This document shows, piece after piece, positions 16,161 to 23,505 of a stretch of DNA of 25,355 nt. Below the pieces are notes generated by a model that was not told the origin of the DNA, did no database searches, and saw only the letters and a program-made list of their open reading frames with translations. The DNA lies in contig DBIS01000123.1 in NCBI GenBank assembly GCA_002296975.1, positions 5,451 to 30,805 of the forward strand. The letters are read 5' to 3'. Numbering within the stretch: position 1 is the stretch's first letter; the number at the start of each line of letters is the position of its first letter. The translations under genes and the position numbers were made by a program. Source of the stretch: Deltaproteobacteria bacterium UBA796. Lineage in GTDB: Bacteria > Myxococcota_A > UBA796.

Positions 16161-16528
16161 CAGTCCCTCTCCCCAGGAATAGCAGTCCAGTGATCGGCGG
16201 GCGTTTCCGCTTCGTCTTGAAGTTGCTCGGTGCCCCATTTTTCTTCTTTCGGTGCCAAACGGGCCTGTTGCAAGGCTTGATCCGCCCACTGCCCGGCCTT
16301 TTTCATCATCGCTTCCGCCGCTTCATAGTCGGAATGCCCCCATTCATCGCGCGCTTTTTTGGTGTACTCGTGGGCCATGGTCCAGGCATACACCGCATGT
16401 AAATGAGCATCAGCAGCCTTCGCCGCGGCGAGCTTGCGCTCTACCCTTCCCAAGTCCACGGTGGACCGTGTGGCGGCATAGCAGCCCGTCAGCATCAATA
16501 AAGCAGCAATATTAAGAGTTCTGTTCAT
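16160..16528 (-). CDS. DUF4398-like small lipoprotein
   Basis: A 122-residue lipoprotein. MNRTLNIAALLMLTGC carries a good lipobox, L13-T-G-C16. The mature part is almost entirely helical. AVYAWTMAHEYTKKARDEWG followed by HSDYEAAEAMMKKAG matches the pattern of DUF4398 proteins, in which paired helices carry a (Ser)-Asp-Tyr-x-x-Ala core. In such bacteria this type is often encoded beside OmpA lipoproteins, as here, where its TGA overlaps the OmpA start. It probably resides in the periplasm on the outer membrane and may associate with its partner. No promoter can be called with confidence in the 72 bases upstream. The family assignment is by eye. Confidence 0.85.
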   Translation of the reverse strand: MNRTLNIAALLMLTGCYAATRSTVDLGRVERKLAAAKAADAHLHAVYAWTMAHEYTKKARDEWGHSDYEAAEAMMKKAGQWADQALQQARLAPKEEKWGTEQLQDEAETPADHWTAIPGERD

Positions 16529-16600
16529 GGTGTGGCCATTGCCTAATCCGAATCGAATACAAACGCGGTCATAAGATCAACGCATGAGACACAGCCCAAG

Positions 16601-18730
16601 TCAAGGCGCAGCTTCAGCTTGGGGTGTTGGGGGCGGCGGAGGCGGCTGTGAACCTGGTAGCCCTTCACCCGGCATCGGTGGTTGCGAAGACACGATTTCT
16701 GGTATTTCAAGATCCGGATGAGCCGCCCTCCAAACCGACAAATCAAATACCGCCATCATCATTCGCCGTGCAGTTTGATCGAGGGGAACGCTCACATCCT
16801 TACCCGGCATCGGAATCCACGCGGGCGCCACATCCCGTGTGAGGTGGGTATCCTCGGCCACATCCAAGCCATGCTCATACAGCTCGACAGCCTCCAAACC
16901 CAGCCGTTCGCCTATCCGCCGCATGGCGTCACGATACAACACCCCACCTTCATGGGGGTCCAACAAATAGTAGCCACGCTCATGCACAATCAGCCAACGG
17001 TAGCCACCACCTTCCATCAAGGTCGCCACCTCCACATCGCTGACCTCGCCCAAAACTGCGCTGAGAGGGTCACGTGACAAAATCAGGAACGCGTCCTCGA
17101 GCGCACCATGCTCAACCTCGCCTTCAGCCAGCCATCGCATTCTATCCCCAGCAGGCCCACCACCCTCGGACCTAAATATCGGCGGAACAGCCGGGGCTCC
17201 CGCCCATGATCGATATAGTTTTTGGCCATGAAAAACTTGGTAAACACACATCAAATCTTGTTGCTGCTCCAACGGTAGCTCGATGATGCCTTCCTTTCCG
17301 TCGGGCTGAAGTGCAGTGTACCAATCGGGCACATCGAAAGGACTAACGACCCCCGGAATCCGCCACACCGGTGGTTTTTGAACACCCTCGGCCACAGGCC
17401 CGGTGTCGATATGCCAAAAAGGCTGCACCACCACGCTTAAGCCCACAATTGCCGTGGCCCAATACCGCCAACGTCCACGAATAGCATTGAGCCCCATTGC
17501 AACTAAAACCACCGAAGAGACCACCATCATCGCGCTCATTCGATAGGGGGCGAACATCCGAGACATGCCGGGGAGCCACTTGAACATCCAAGTCCACGGT
17601 AGCCGCACCACATACTCCCCGATTAAAATCACATCCGTGGAGTCCCGGTCTGCCCCCAGCTTCAAAAATGGCCCCATGGTGCCCAACCAAAAGACCACCC
17701 ACACCAACAGCCACACCCGCGCACGCTTTAAAAACACTGCTGGCAAGACCCCAGCAAAAAACACCAAAGTCGGAAAGGACTTCATCCCATGAAAGGGGTT
17801 GATCACATGGTCTGCCGGCCAAGAACTGACGATGACCCGCCGCAAGGAACTGAGCACATTTTCTTCATAGGTCGTCGGCCTTAATGGGGCCGAAATCACG
17901 GTATCGTATGCTGGAAAATCCAGGAAAAAGCTGAGCTCTGGCAAACTTACCATCGACCCCTTCATGGGGTCTCCCGCCGCAAAGTACGGGAGTAAAAACA
18001 AGATCAGGCCAAAGACAGCCACTGTGGCCGCCACACTCATCCAACCCAGGGCCCGACCGAAAGAGGGGCGCTGAGTCACCCACCAATGTCCGATCCAAAT
18101 CACGGCAAAAATGACCGCAAACAGCCCATAAAACCAATAAAAAGCACTCACCAAGGTAAAGACCACGCCCACCCAAAAACCATCAATTAGCCGCGTTGAT
18201 CGGGTCGCACGGGTGAGGGTGATTGGAAACAGCAACAGCCACCACAACAAGACCTGCCGAAGGCCGGTACCGTTGATGTCCACGATGACCAACGGGTTGA
18301 CCACCGCCACACAAGCCGCGGCAAAGGCCACACTCCGAGAGGGGGTAAAGCCTCGAGCCAGCCAAAATCCACACAAACCATTGCCGATCAGAATGATCAA
18401 CACCTTCAGGTTGTGATGCCAAGGAAACCCGAGCCACTGGTCCAAAGGATAGCTCAAGGTCAAAATATCGAGCACATTCCCCGTCTCGGGATACCGACCC
18501 AAGCTGACCAAGTGGCGTAATTTTTCAAAAGCACCAAGCTCGCTCACCACCAAGGCTTCTATCTCTTGAAAGTGCCACCAAATGCGCCACAGCCAGCCGC
18601 CAAACTCACCGCCCCCAACCACCTGCCGATCGAGCTGAACCACCATCGGCCAGGTAAGCGCGGCGGCTATCCCCCCGAACAAGCACACCAAGACCAGCAA
18701 CTCGATCGCCCGATTTAGTCCCCGGCTCAT
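16601..18730 (-). CDS. Polytopic membrane protein, GT-C glycosyltransferase-like, with soluble C-terminus
   Basis: A 709-residue protein with about ten membrane spans in the first 420 residues (for example LLVLVCLFGGIAAALTWPMV, VFTLVSAFYWFYGLFAVIFA and FGLILFLLPYFA). A large extracytoplasmic C-terminal part follows, ending in a proline-rich tail (SQPPPPPPTPQ). The topology and the long first loop resemble GT-C enzymes, which move sugars from polyprenyl phosphates at the outer face of the membrane, but no clear DxD/DE catalytic pair stands out in its first loop. It is paralogous to the next upstream gene: both carry a W/F-Y-GLFAVI motif and similar spans, and its ATG overlaps that gene's TGA. 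A glycan or lipid transferase is plausible; the donor and acceptor are unknown. Confidence 0.78.
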   Translation of the reverse strand: MSRGLNRAIELLVLVCLFGGIAAALTWPMVVQLDRQVVGGGEFGGWLWRIWWHFQEIEALVVSELGAFEKLRHLVSLGRYPETGNVLDILTLSYPLDQWLGFPWHHNLKVLIILIGNGLCGFWLARGFTPSRSVAFAAACVAVVNPLVIVDINGTGLRQVLLWWLLLFPITLTRATRSTRLIDGFWVGVVFTLVSAFYWFYGLFAVIFAVIWIGHWWVTQRPSFGRALGWMSVAATVAVFGLILFLLPYFAAGDPMKGSMVSLPELSFFLDFPAYDTVISAPLRPTTYEENVLSSLRRVIVSSWPADHVINPFHGMKSFPTLVFFAGVLPAVFLKRARVWLLVWVVFWLGTMGPFLKLGADRDSTDVILIGEYVVRLPWTWMFKWLPGMSRMFAPYRMSAMMVVSSVVLVAMGLNAIRGRWRYWATAIVGLSVVVQPFWHIDTGPVAEGVQKPPVWRIPGVVSPFDVPDWYTALQPDGKEGIIELPLEQQQDLMCVYQVFHGQKLYRSWAGAPAVPPIFRSEGGGPAGDRMRWLAEGEVEHGALEDAFLILSRDPLSAVLGEVSDVEVATLMEGGGYRWLIVHERGYYLLDPHEGGVLYRDAMRRIGERLGLEAVELYEHGLDVAEDTHLTRDVAPAWIPMPGKDVSVPLDQTARRMMMAVFDLSVWRAAHPDLEIPEIVSSQPPMPGEGLPGSQPPPPPPTPQAEAAP

Positions 18731-20472
18731 AAGGTGTACACCTGTAAACCGTCGACGGCATAGCGACGGGGCGCACCGAATAAGCCGGTCAGCAAGGCCT
18801 CAACTTGGACGCGCTTAAATTCTGGATACAGCCGCTCATGGAGAACGATGTAACGATAGCCCTGAGCCGCCAAGGCCATCGAGCCCACCACCATGTCCAA
18901 TTCAGGCAAGCCTGGGCTCAAGGACAATGAGCGATGGGCCTCCAAGCGAATCAAGGTCGCTGTAAGCCGGTTTTTAAGGAGTTCTTCAGGCATTGGATCG
19001 TTCAGGCCCCAAGGCACAGGGCGGAGGTGAACGCTTTGATACCAAACATATACCGCCCGCTCGAGGTTGGGCACAGTCAAGGGCAGGTCCAGCACAGCGC
19101 CGGGCGATGGGTCTGCCGCCATCTCACCATAAGCCAAGGGGACCGTCGCATCTGATGTGGGCACAGGCAGGGTGGCTGGCGAGGCGAGGTGAAACTCCAT
19201 CAAAGACAAAGCCGCCAAGGCGAAAACCAAGGACAAACGCGTCCGAACAGAGGCATGCCGGGTCATATGACGCAAACCCGAAGCCCCAATCAAAGCGACC
19301 GCCAAAGACACCCCCACCACAAAACGAAAGGGGTGCGAGATGCGAGAAAACAATGGAAAGGCATCAAAGAGAGGCAAAAAAGGCAACGGTATTCGGCGGC
19401 CATCAAACTCAACCATGCCGCCAAACATATTCAAATATGGGCCGAGAGAGAAAATAAAGAAGAAGAGTCCCAGCCAAATCCATGGGCCGAACTGACGATG
19501 ACGCCGGGTGGCGACCAGCGCATATCCACCCAAAGCCAAACCCACCCAACCCAGGTAAATCACGATCACCAACTCTTCGCCATAAAGGGCCAAAAGGTCT
19601 GGACTGGGGAGCTTTGTGGGCTCAAAAAAGGCCACTAAATCAGTGATATTATGGTAGAGCAAACTGGCCTGAACAAAAGCGGGATCACGACTAACGAGGG
19701 CATCTGGCGCATCGAGTGAGGCCCGAAATAAGACCAGCAGAGGACCCACCAAAATCAACCCTGTGATGCCCGCACCACTCAAACGAATCAAGCTCCGAAC
19801 CCACGGCTGTACCCACGGTTGTCGGGCCGCCCGCCATCCCAAAATTACCGCAGTCGCGATGACGGCAAACAGGCCATAATACCAACTCGTCAGCATGGTA
19901 ATGGCCATCGCCAAACCCAAACCCAAGGCCCGGCGCCATGTGGGGCGATCCAAAAAGTGAACCAAAGCCCACATGGCTATCGGTAGCCATCCCGCACACA
20001 CCGTCTCGGAGATCCCATTGTAGGCCTGACCAAGCAAGTGCGGTGATGCCCCATAAATCACCATCGCGATGCCACTCGATATCGGGTCGCCCGTAAGCCG
20101 AAAGGCCAACAACCAAGCACCCCAAGCCGACAAGGCAAAGCCGAACATCATCACCAAATTATAGGCCACCGCAGGGCCCATCAACCATTGGATCGGCGCA
20201 GAAATCAAAGCTTGAACAGTGTCAATAAAGTAGAGCGTACCCCCTTGAGGGTATGACAAAAGCGGCGTCCAGGCTGGCCACTCACCCTGGGATAACGCCT
20301 CTGCGACCCACCAATAGCCCCAGACATGGTTCCAATTGTCATTACCAGGATGCCCAAGCAACAAGGTGTCTGGATACAGGACGACCGGCCAAGTCAGCAA
20401 CACACTCAATAGCAGCGCAGCCATGGCAGCGATGACGGCAGGCGGGGTGGTGCTGGTCTGTAATTTCGGCAT
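18727..20472 (-). CDS. Polytopic membrane protein, GT-C glycosyltransferase-like
   Basis: A 581-residue protein with ten or more membrane spans and a shorter soluble C-terminus than its paralogue downstream. After the first span (AAMAALLLSVLLTWPVVLYP) comes a periplasmic loop with GNDNWNHVWGYWW, then LLSYPQGGTLYFIDTVQALI. A YPxG loop with a nearby acidic residue is recurrent in bacterial GT-C-like integral membrane proteins, so D in GNDN is a candidate catalytic residue. The shared motif is SWYYGLFAVIATAV. The C-terminal ALAAQGYRYIVLHERLYPEF matches GGGYRWLIVHERGYYL in the partner, which strengthens the paralogy. It starts 31 bases from a divergent lipoprotein gene, so its promoter must lie in or near that gap. 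Likely role: envelope glycan assembly. Confidence 0.8.
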   Translation of the reverse strand: MPKLQTSTTPPAVIAAMAALLLSVLLTWPVVLYPDTLLLGHPGNDNWNHVWGYWWVAEALSQGEWPAWTPLLSYPQGGTLYFIDTVQALISAPIQWLMGPAVAYNLVMMFGFALSAWGAWLLAFRLTGDPISSGIAMVIYGASPHLLGQAYNGISETVCAGWLPIAMWALVHFLDRPTWRRALGLGLAMAITMLTSWYYGLFAVIATAVILGWRAARQPWVQPWVRSLIRLSGAGITGLILVGPLLVLFRASLDAPDALVSRDPAFVQASLLYHNITDLVAFFEPTKLPSPDLLALYGEELVIVIYLGWVGLALGGYALVATRRHRQFGPWIWLGLFFFIFSLGPYLNMFGGMVEFDGRRIPLPFLPLFDAFPLFSRISHPFRFVVGVSLAVALIGASGLRHMTRHASVRTRLSLVFALAALSLMEFHLASPATLPVPTSDATVPLAYGEMAADPSPGAVLDLPLTVPNLERAVYVWYQSVHLRPVPWGLNDPMPEELLKNRLTATLIRLEAHRSLSLSPGLPELDMVVGSMALAAQGYRYIVLHERLYPEFKRVQVEALLTGLFGAPRRYAVDGLQVYTL

Positions 20473-20503
20473 TGTGGCCCGGGCATCTTACAGTAGGTCC
20501 AGT

Positions 20504-21373
20504 ATGGGCACCACTCACAACACGGCTATCACCTCATTAATGCTTTCGCTTTGCTTTGTGTTCTTCGGGTTGGGCTGTGAGAAAAACCCCCGACTCTTGC
20601 CAACACAAACCGCGATCGACAATCTCGACCGCAACGCTCAGCCGCCACTGTATCAACTCCTCTACGACATTCCGGCACTGCCAGCCTTCGGCCCAAAAGC
20701 GCAGCGCGTCCGCATATTGATCTGGTTGCGCCACCTTAATTTGAGCCTAAGTCAACTCGATCGCCTGGATGCACTCAGGGCCTTGGCGGACAACCGCCGC
20801 CAGCGCATCTCCAAGGCCGAGGCCGAGGCGAGCAACCGATGGCTAGGTGACGAGGCAGGGATTTACGCTGAAATTTGGACCCACCTAAAAGATGGAAAAG
20901 CCATCGATGCTCCTGAGATGACCACCTTCACCCATGCGCTCAAAGAGATGCGTACCGGTGGTGAACGAGAACGAGAGTTGCTGAAGTTACGCTTACAAGG
21001 CATCCGGGCGGTTTTTGAGGCACAACGAGACTTTTTGGCAACCTTGAGCCCCACCCAAGAGGCGCTCTTGGCCGATGCAGTCTTCTTTTTGAGAAATCGC
21101 CTCGACCCCATCGGAAACCCTGGGGACTTTCGGGCCCTGGTGGGCACAATCTACGACCCTGGCCAATACTCCGTGCTCACCCGCGGCTCATCGGACTGGG
21201 CAACAGCACCTCTGAATATCGGTGGATTGTGGTCCGATGCACCCCAACTCGAAGGTGGGGCTTTGCACGAAGCTCGCCGAGAAGTTTTGCTGTATTTGAT
21301 TCTCCTCGAGGCTGCCCTCGCTGAAGCCATACAGGCGGCCAAAGCCCTCAATGTCGCCGCGGTGACGCCCTAA
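20504..21373 (+). CDS. Helical lipoprotein with LTxxQ-like motifs (Spy/CpxP-type, tentative)
   Basis: A 289-residue exported protein. The ATG at 20504 (AGG 6 bases before it) yields a signal ending FFGLGC, with C25 as the likely lipidated residue, though -3 is Gly rather than the usual Leu. The rest is mostly charged helices. LSLSQLDRLDALRALADNRR and LSPTQEALLADAVFFLRNRL both echo the LTxxQ motif of periplasmic Spy/CpxP-type proteins, which sense or buffer envelope damage. That relationship is only suggested. The frame extends upstream to 20336, but this would cross the divergent gene and bury the signal. Its last 26 bases overlap the convergent glycosyltransferase gene. Confidence 0.78.
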   Translation: MGTTHNTAITSLMLSLCFVFFGLGCEKNPRLLPTQTAIDNLDRNAQPPLYQLLYDIPALPAFGPKAQRVRILIWLRHLNLSLSQLDRLDALRALADNRRQRISKAEAEASNRWLGDEAGIYAEIWTHLKDGKAIDAPEMTTFTHALKEMRTGGERERELLKLRLQGIRAVFEAQRDFLATLSPTQEALLADAVFFLRNRLDPIGNPGDFRALVGTIYDPGQYSVLTRGSSDWATAPLNIGGLWSDAPQLEGGALHEARREVLLYLILLEAALAEAIQAAKALNVAAVTP

Positions 21374-22121
21374 GGTGATCCGCCACCCCTTCAGCGATGC
21401 CCAAAAACCTTGGCGCCGGCCCCCCTTCTTTCAATACTTGCGCGATGTTGAGCCCGATGGCAAAACCACCGCGAAGCCCACCTAAAACACCGCCACCAAG
21501 CCATCGCAAATGCCCGGCCATGCCCGCACGCTGGGCTTGCCTGGTTCGGCGACCGACCGTACCCCCGGCTGCGTGATCGCAATGGGCTTTGTCGATGACC
21601 CTCACGGCCAAGCCGCGTTGAGATAAACGCTCGCACAGCTCGATGTCCTCAAAACCATGTACAAAACCTGAATCAAAACGCTCAGCGCAACGCAACATGA
21701 TGGCCGCCCCACTCAAGGCCTCAACCGCACCCGATTTACGAGCCAAATGAATCCGGCCACTCCGATGTACACGAATGCCAAACACCGGACCTTCAGGCTC
21801 GTGCAGCACCGGTGCAATCGCCCCATCGCCGGCCGAGAAAGCTTGATGAAGCACATCTAAAGCCCCTGGCCGCATGGCCGCGTCATCGTTGAGCACCAAG
21901 GCAAGCTCACAACCCAAATCTTCCAAATATGCGAGCCCTGTATTGGCCGCAGAGGCGAAGCCCACCGCTCCTTGGGTGCGAACACGCTCCACCCCTTGGA
22001 TCGCCACCCCACCATCGGTCGAGTCGTCGACCACAACAATCAGCGAACCCCTGACCGAGGATACCGACGCCAACAAAGACGCTGTTTGCCTAAAGCAGGG
22101 GATGACTACACCGAGCTTCAT
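21348..22121 (-). CDS. Family 2 glycosyltransferase
   Basis: A 257-residue GT-A-fold transferase of family GT2, near the rhamnosyltransferase-like branch. The N-terminus KLGVVIPCFRQ is the first Rossmann strand. D32/D33 in VVVDDSTDG and D79/D80 in LVLNDDAAMRPGAL are the nucleotide-sugar and metal sites. E158/D159 in GFVHGFEDIELCERL is the usual ED acid-base motif, followed by H180 in DKAHCDHAAGG. It transfers a sugar from a nucleotide donor, probably at the inner face of the membrane. Its ATG overlaps the stop of the Pro/Glu-rich lipoprotein gene (ATGA), an unusual coupling. The 3' end overlaps the convergent lipoprotein gene by 26 bases. The sugar and acceptor are not readable. Confidence 0.92.
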   Translation of the reverse strand: MKLGVVIPCFRQTASLLASVSSVRGSLIVVVDDSTDGGVAIQGVERVRTQGAVGFASAANTGLAYLEDLGCELALVLNDDAAMRPGALDVLHQAFSAGDGAIAPVLHEPEGPVFGIRVHRSGRIHLARKSGAVEALSGAAIMLRCAERFDSGFVHGFEDIELCERLSQRGLAVRVIDKAHCDHAAGGTVGRRTRQAQRAGMAGHLRWLGGGVLGGLRGGFAIGLNIAQVLKEGGPAPRFLGIAEGVADHLRASPRRH

Positions 22122-22921
22122 TCGCCAAAATCCAAACCAAGGCCGCTGGACTTCCCTTCTACCGTCAACACAATCCCAATATCGTCAGGCACATTGTCCA
22201 TATGGACCGGGTTTCGAGAATACCAGCCTGAGGGCTCGCCTTTATCAGGACGCTTGTTGCTGTTCGCGTCCTGATAAGCACCGATCCACACCCGATCCGC
22301 AGACACAGGAACAGACAATTCAAAGGCGCCGGGGGCGGGCATATCGTGCACCCCCACCACTTTTGGCCGGGGCCCGGCCACATTTCGTTGGTCGCCATCA
22401 AAAAGGTCGATGCGGATTTTTCCCGATATGCCCTCACCGGTGACATGCCCTCGTAAAATCACCTGAGGCCCCGTCTCTACTTGACCCGCTTCTTTACCTT
22501 TGTGCTCGGCCCCCCCTGGAGAACCTGGTGGTGCAGGCTTGGGGGCGTCGGGAATCCCAGGCTCTGGCTCCACCGCTACACCCTCTGCACCTGGTGGTGG
22601 CTTGGGGCGGTCAACAGCACCTGGGGCCGCGGGCTCTGGCTCCTCTGGAATGCCGGGTGTGGGCTCCTCTGGCACGGCAGCCGTCGGCTCTTCTGGCACG
22701 GCAGCCGTGGGCTCCTCCGCCTCTCCGGTCACCTGTGGCTGCCCAGGCAGTGGCTCATCTGGAGTGCCCGGTGTGGGCTGTCCCTCCTGTACAAGCGTTG
22801 GCGTGGGCTCCACCATGGCCTCTGCCGCGGTTAAAATAGGGTCTTCGCCGCAGCCGAATCCACACAAACTCAGTGTAAACAGCACAATTAAAGCGGTCTG
22901 CGTTAGTGGACAGTGACTCAT
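22118..22921 (-). CDS. Pro/Glu-rich repeat lipoprotein with C-terminal calcium-loop domain
   Basis: A 267-residue exported protein. The signal (ALIVLFTLSLCGFGC) makes C24 a likely lipidation site, although GFGC is not a canonical lipobox. Residues 35-150 are a low-complexity linker rich in Pro, Glu and Gly, with repeats of TAAVPEEP and PGIPEEP/PGIPDAP. Residues 152-267 look like a beta-sandwich: VILRGHVTGEGISGKIRIDL, and FELSVPVSADRVWIGAYQ. They carry a calcium-type loop, D218-x-N220-x-N222-x3-D226-x-G228-E229. A surface protein held away from the membrane by the stalk is the likely picture. It is co-transcribed with the GT2 gene, and glycosylation of the stalk is an untested possibility. Confidence 0.83.
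   Translation of the reverse strand: MSHCPLTQTALIVLFTLSLCGFGCGEDPILTAAEAMVEPTPTLVQEGQPTPGTPDEPLPGQPQVTGEAEEPTAAVPEEPTAAVPEEPTPGIPEEPEPAAPGAVDRPKPPPGAEGVAVEPEPGIPDAPKPAPPGSPGGAEHKGKEAGQVETGPQVILRGHVTGEGISGKIRIDLFDGDQRNVAGPRPKVVGVHDMPAPGAFELSVPVSADRVWIGAYQDANSNKRPDKGEPSGWYSRNPVHMDNVPDDIGIVLTVEGKSSGLGLDFGE
22242..22277. repeat. Perfect 12-base inverted repeat inside the lipoprotein gene
   Basis: TTATCAGGACGC (22242-22253) and GCGTCCTGATAA (22266-22277) are perfect inverted repeats around a 12-base loop. On the minus strand they encode the calcium-loop residues of the Pro-rich lipoprotein, where both arms carry a Pro/Gln-Asp coding pattern. No T-tract follows on either strand. Confidence 0.6.
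22671..22718 (-). repeat. Two tandem 24-base units coding TAAVPEEP
   Basis: Two near-identical 24-base units (22671-22694 and 22695-22718) encode consecutive TAAVPEEP octads in the lipoprotein stalk; they differ at only a few third-position-like bases. This points to recent slippage or unequal exchange, so stalk length may vary between strains. Confidence 0.75.
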
Positions 22922-22942
22922 TTGTCTTTCATCGTATCCAAT

Positions 22943-23497
22943 ATGTCTATGATCATTTCTGCCATTCTCCGTCCAGCCATCCTGAATATGGTGGCCAAGG
23001 TCTATGTGCCCGTCTTGTTTCCCCTGACTTTTTTAATCGCCTTGGTGGCGCTCAAGCTCGATATCGTCTTGGGATTTGGCGCGGGGTTTCTACCTACCCC
23101 CCATAATTATGCCCTCGGGCTTTTTAGTTTAGTGGTCGGGACCGTCCTGTGGTTGTGGACCTATGAGCAGTTGACCCGGCTCGGAGAAGGCTCTCCATCT
23201 CCCACCGCCGGGCGAACCACCCGATTGGCGACCAGCGGAATTTACGCCTACAGCCGAAACCCCAGCATCGCGGGTAAGCTCTTGGGCGTACTCGCAGTCG
23301 GTTTTGTCTTGAATTCCATCTCTTTTTGCTTCATTCTAATACCACTTCTCCTGATGGGGTCTTTGATCGAGAAGGTGGTTCGTCAAGAGCCTCAACTCGT
23401 CGAAGTTTTTGGTGCTGAGTACGAGCAGTACAGAGCTCAAGTTCCTCTTTTCATTCCATGGGGTCTGCTGACGCCATGGCGTCACAAATCTTCCTGA
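22943..23497 (+). CDS. Isoprenylcysteine/phospholipid methyltransferase-family membrane protein
   Basis: About 184 residues with four hydrophobic spans (VLFPLTFLIALVALKLDIV, ALGLFSLVVGTVLWLW, LLGVLAVGFVLNSISFCFIL). It carries the family signature GIYAYSRNPSIAGKL with the SAM-binding R-N-P, and the C-terminal pair EPQLVEVFGAEYEQYRAQVP. ICMT/PEMT-type enzymes methylate carboxylates, amines or lipids at the membrane. The RNPxY tyrosine is Ser here. The start is uncertain: a GTG at 22913 also fits but runs into the divergent lipoprotein start; ATGs at 22943 and 22949 have no clear ribosome site. A radical SAM gene follows 8 bases after the stop, so the two probably serve one pathway. The substrate is unknown. 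Confidence 0.85.
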   Translation: MSMIISAILRPAILNMVAKVYVPVLFPLTFLIALVALKLDIVLGFGAGFLPTPHNYALGLFSLVVGTVLWLWTYEQLTRLGEGSPSPTAGRTTRLATSGIYAYSRNPSIAGKLLGVLAVGFVLNSISFCFILIPLLLMGSLIEKVVRQEPQLVEVFGAEYEQYRAQVPLFIPWGLLTPWRHKSS

Positions 23498-23505
23498 GGT
23501 CAATC

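Noticed and set aside
16161..16289. 43-residue upstream extension of the OmpA-like protein
   Set aside because: It overlaps the DUF4398-like gene in another frame and would hide the signal peptide; the ATG at 16160 forms an ATGA overlap as seen elsewhere in the window.
16420..16431. 12-base palindrome TCGCCGCGGCGA in the DUF4398-like gene
   Set aside because: It arises from consecutive Ala codons in GC-rich coding DNA; no regulatory setting.
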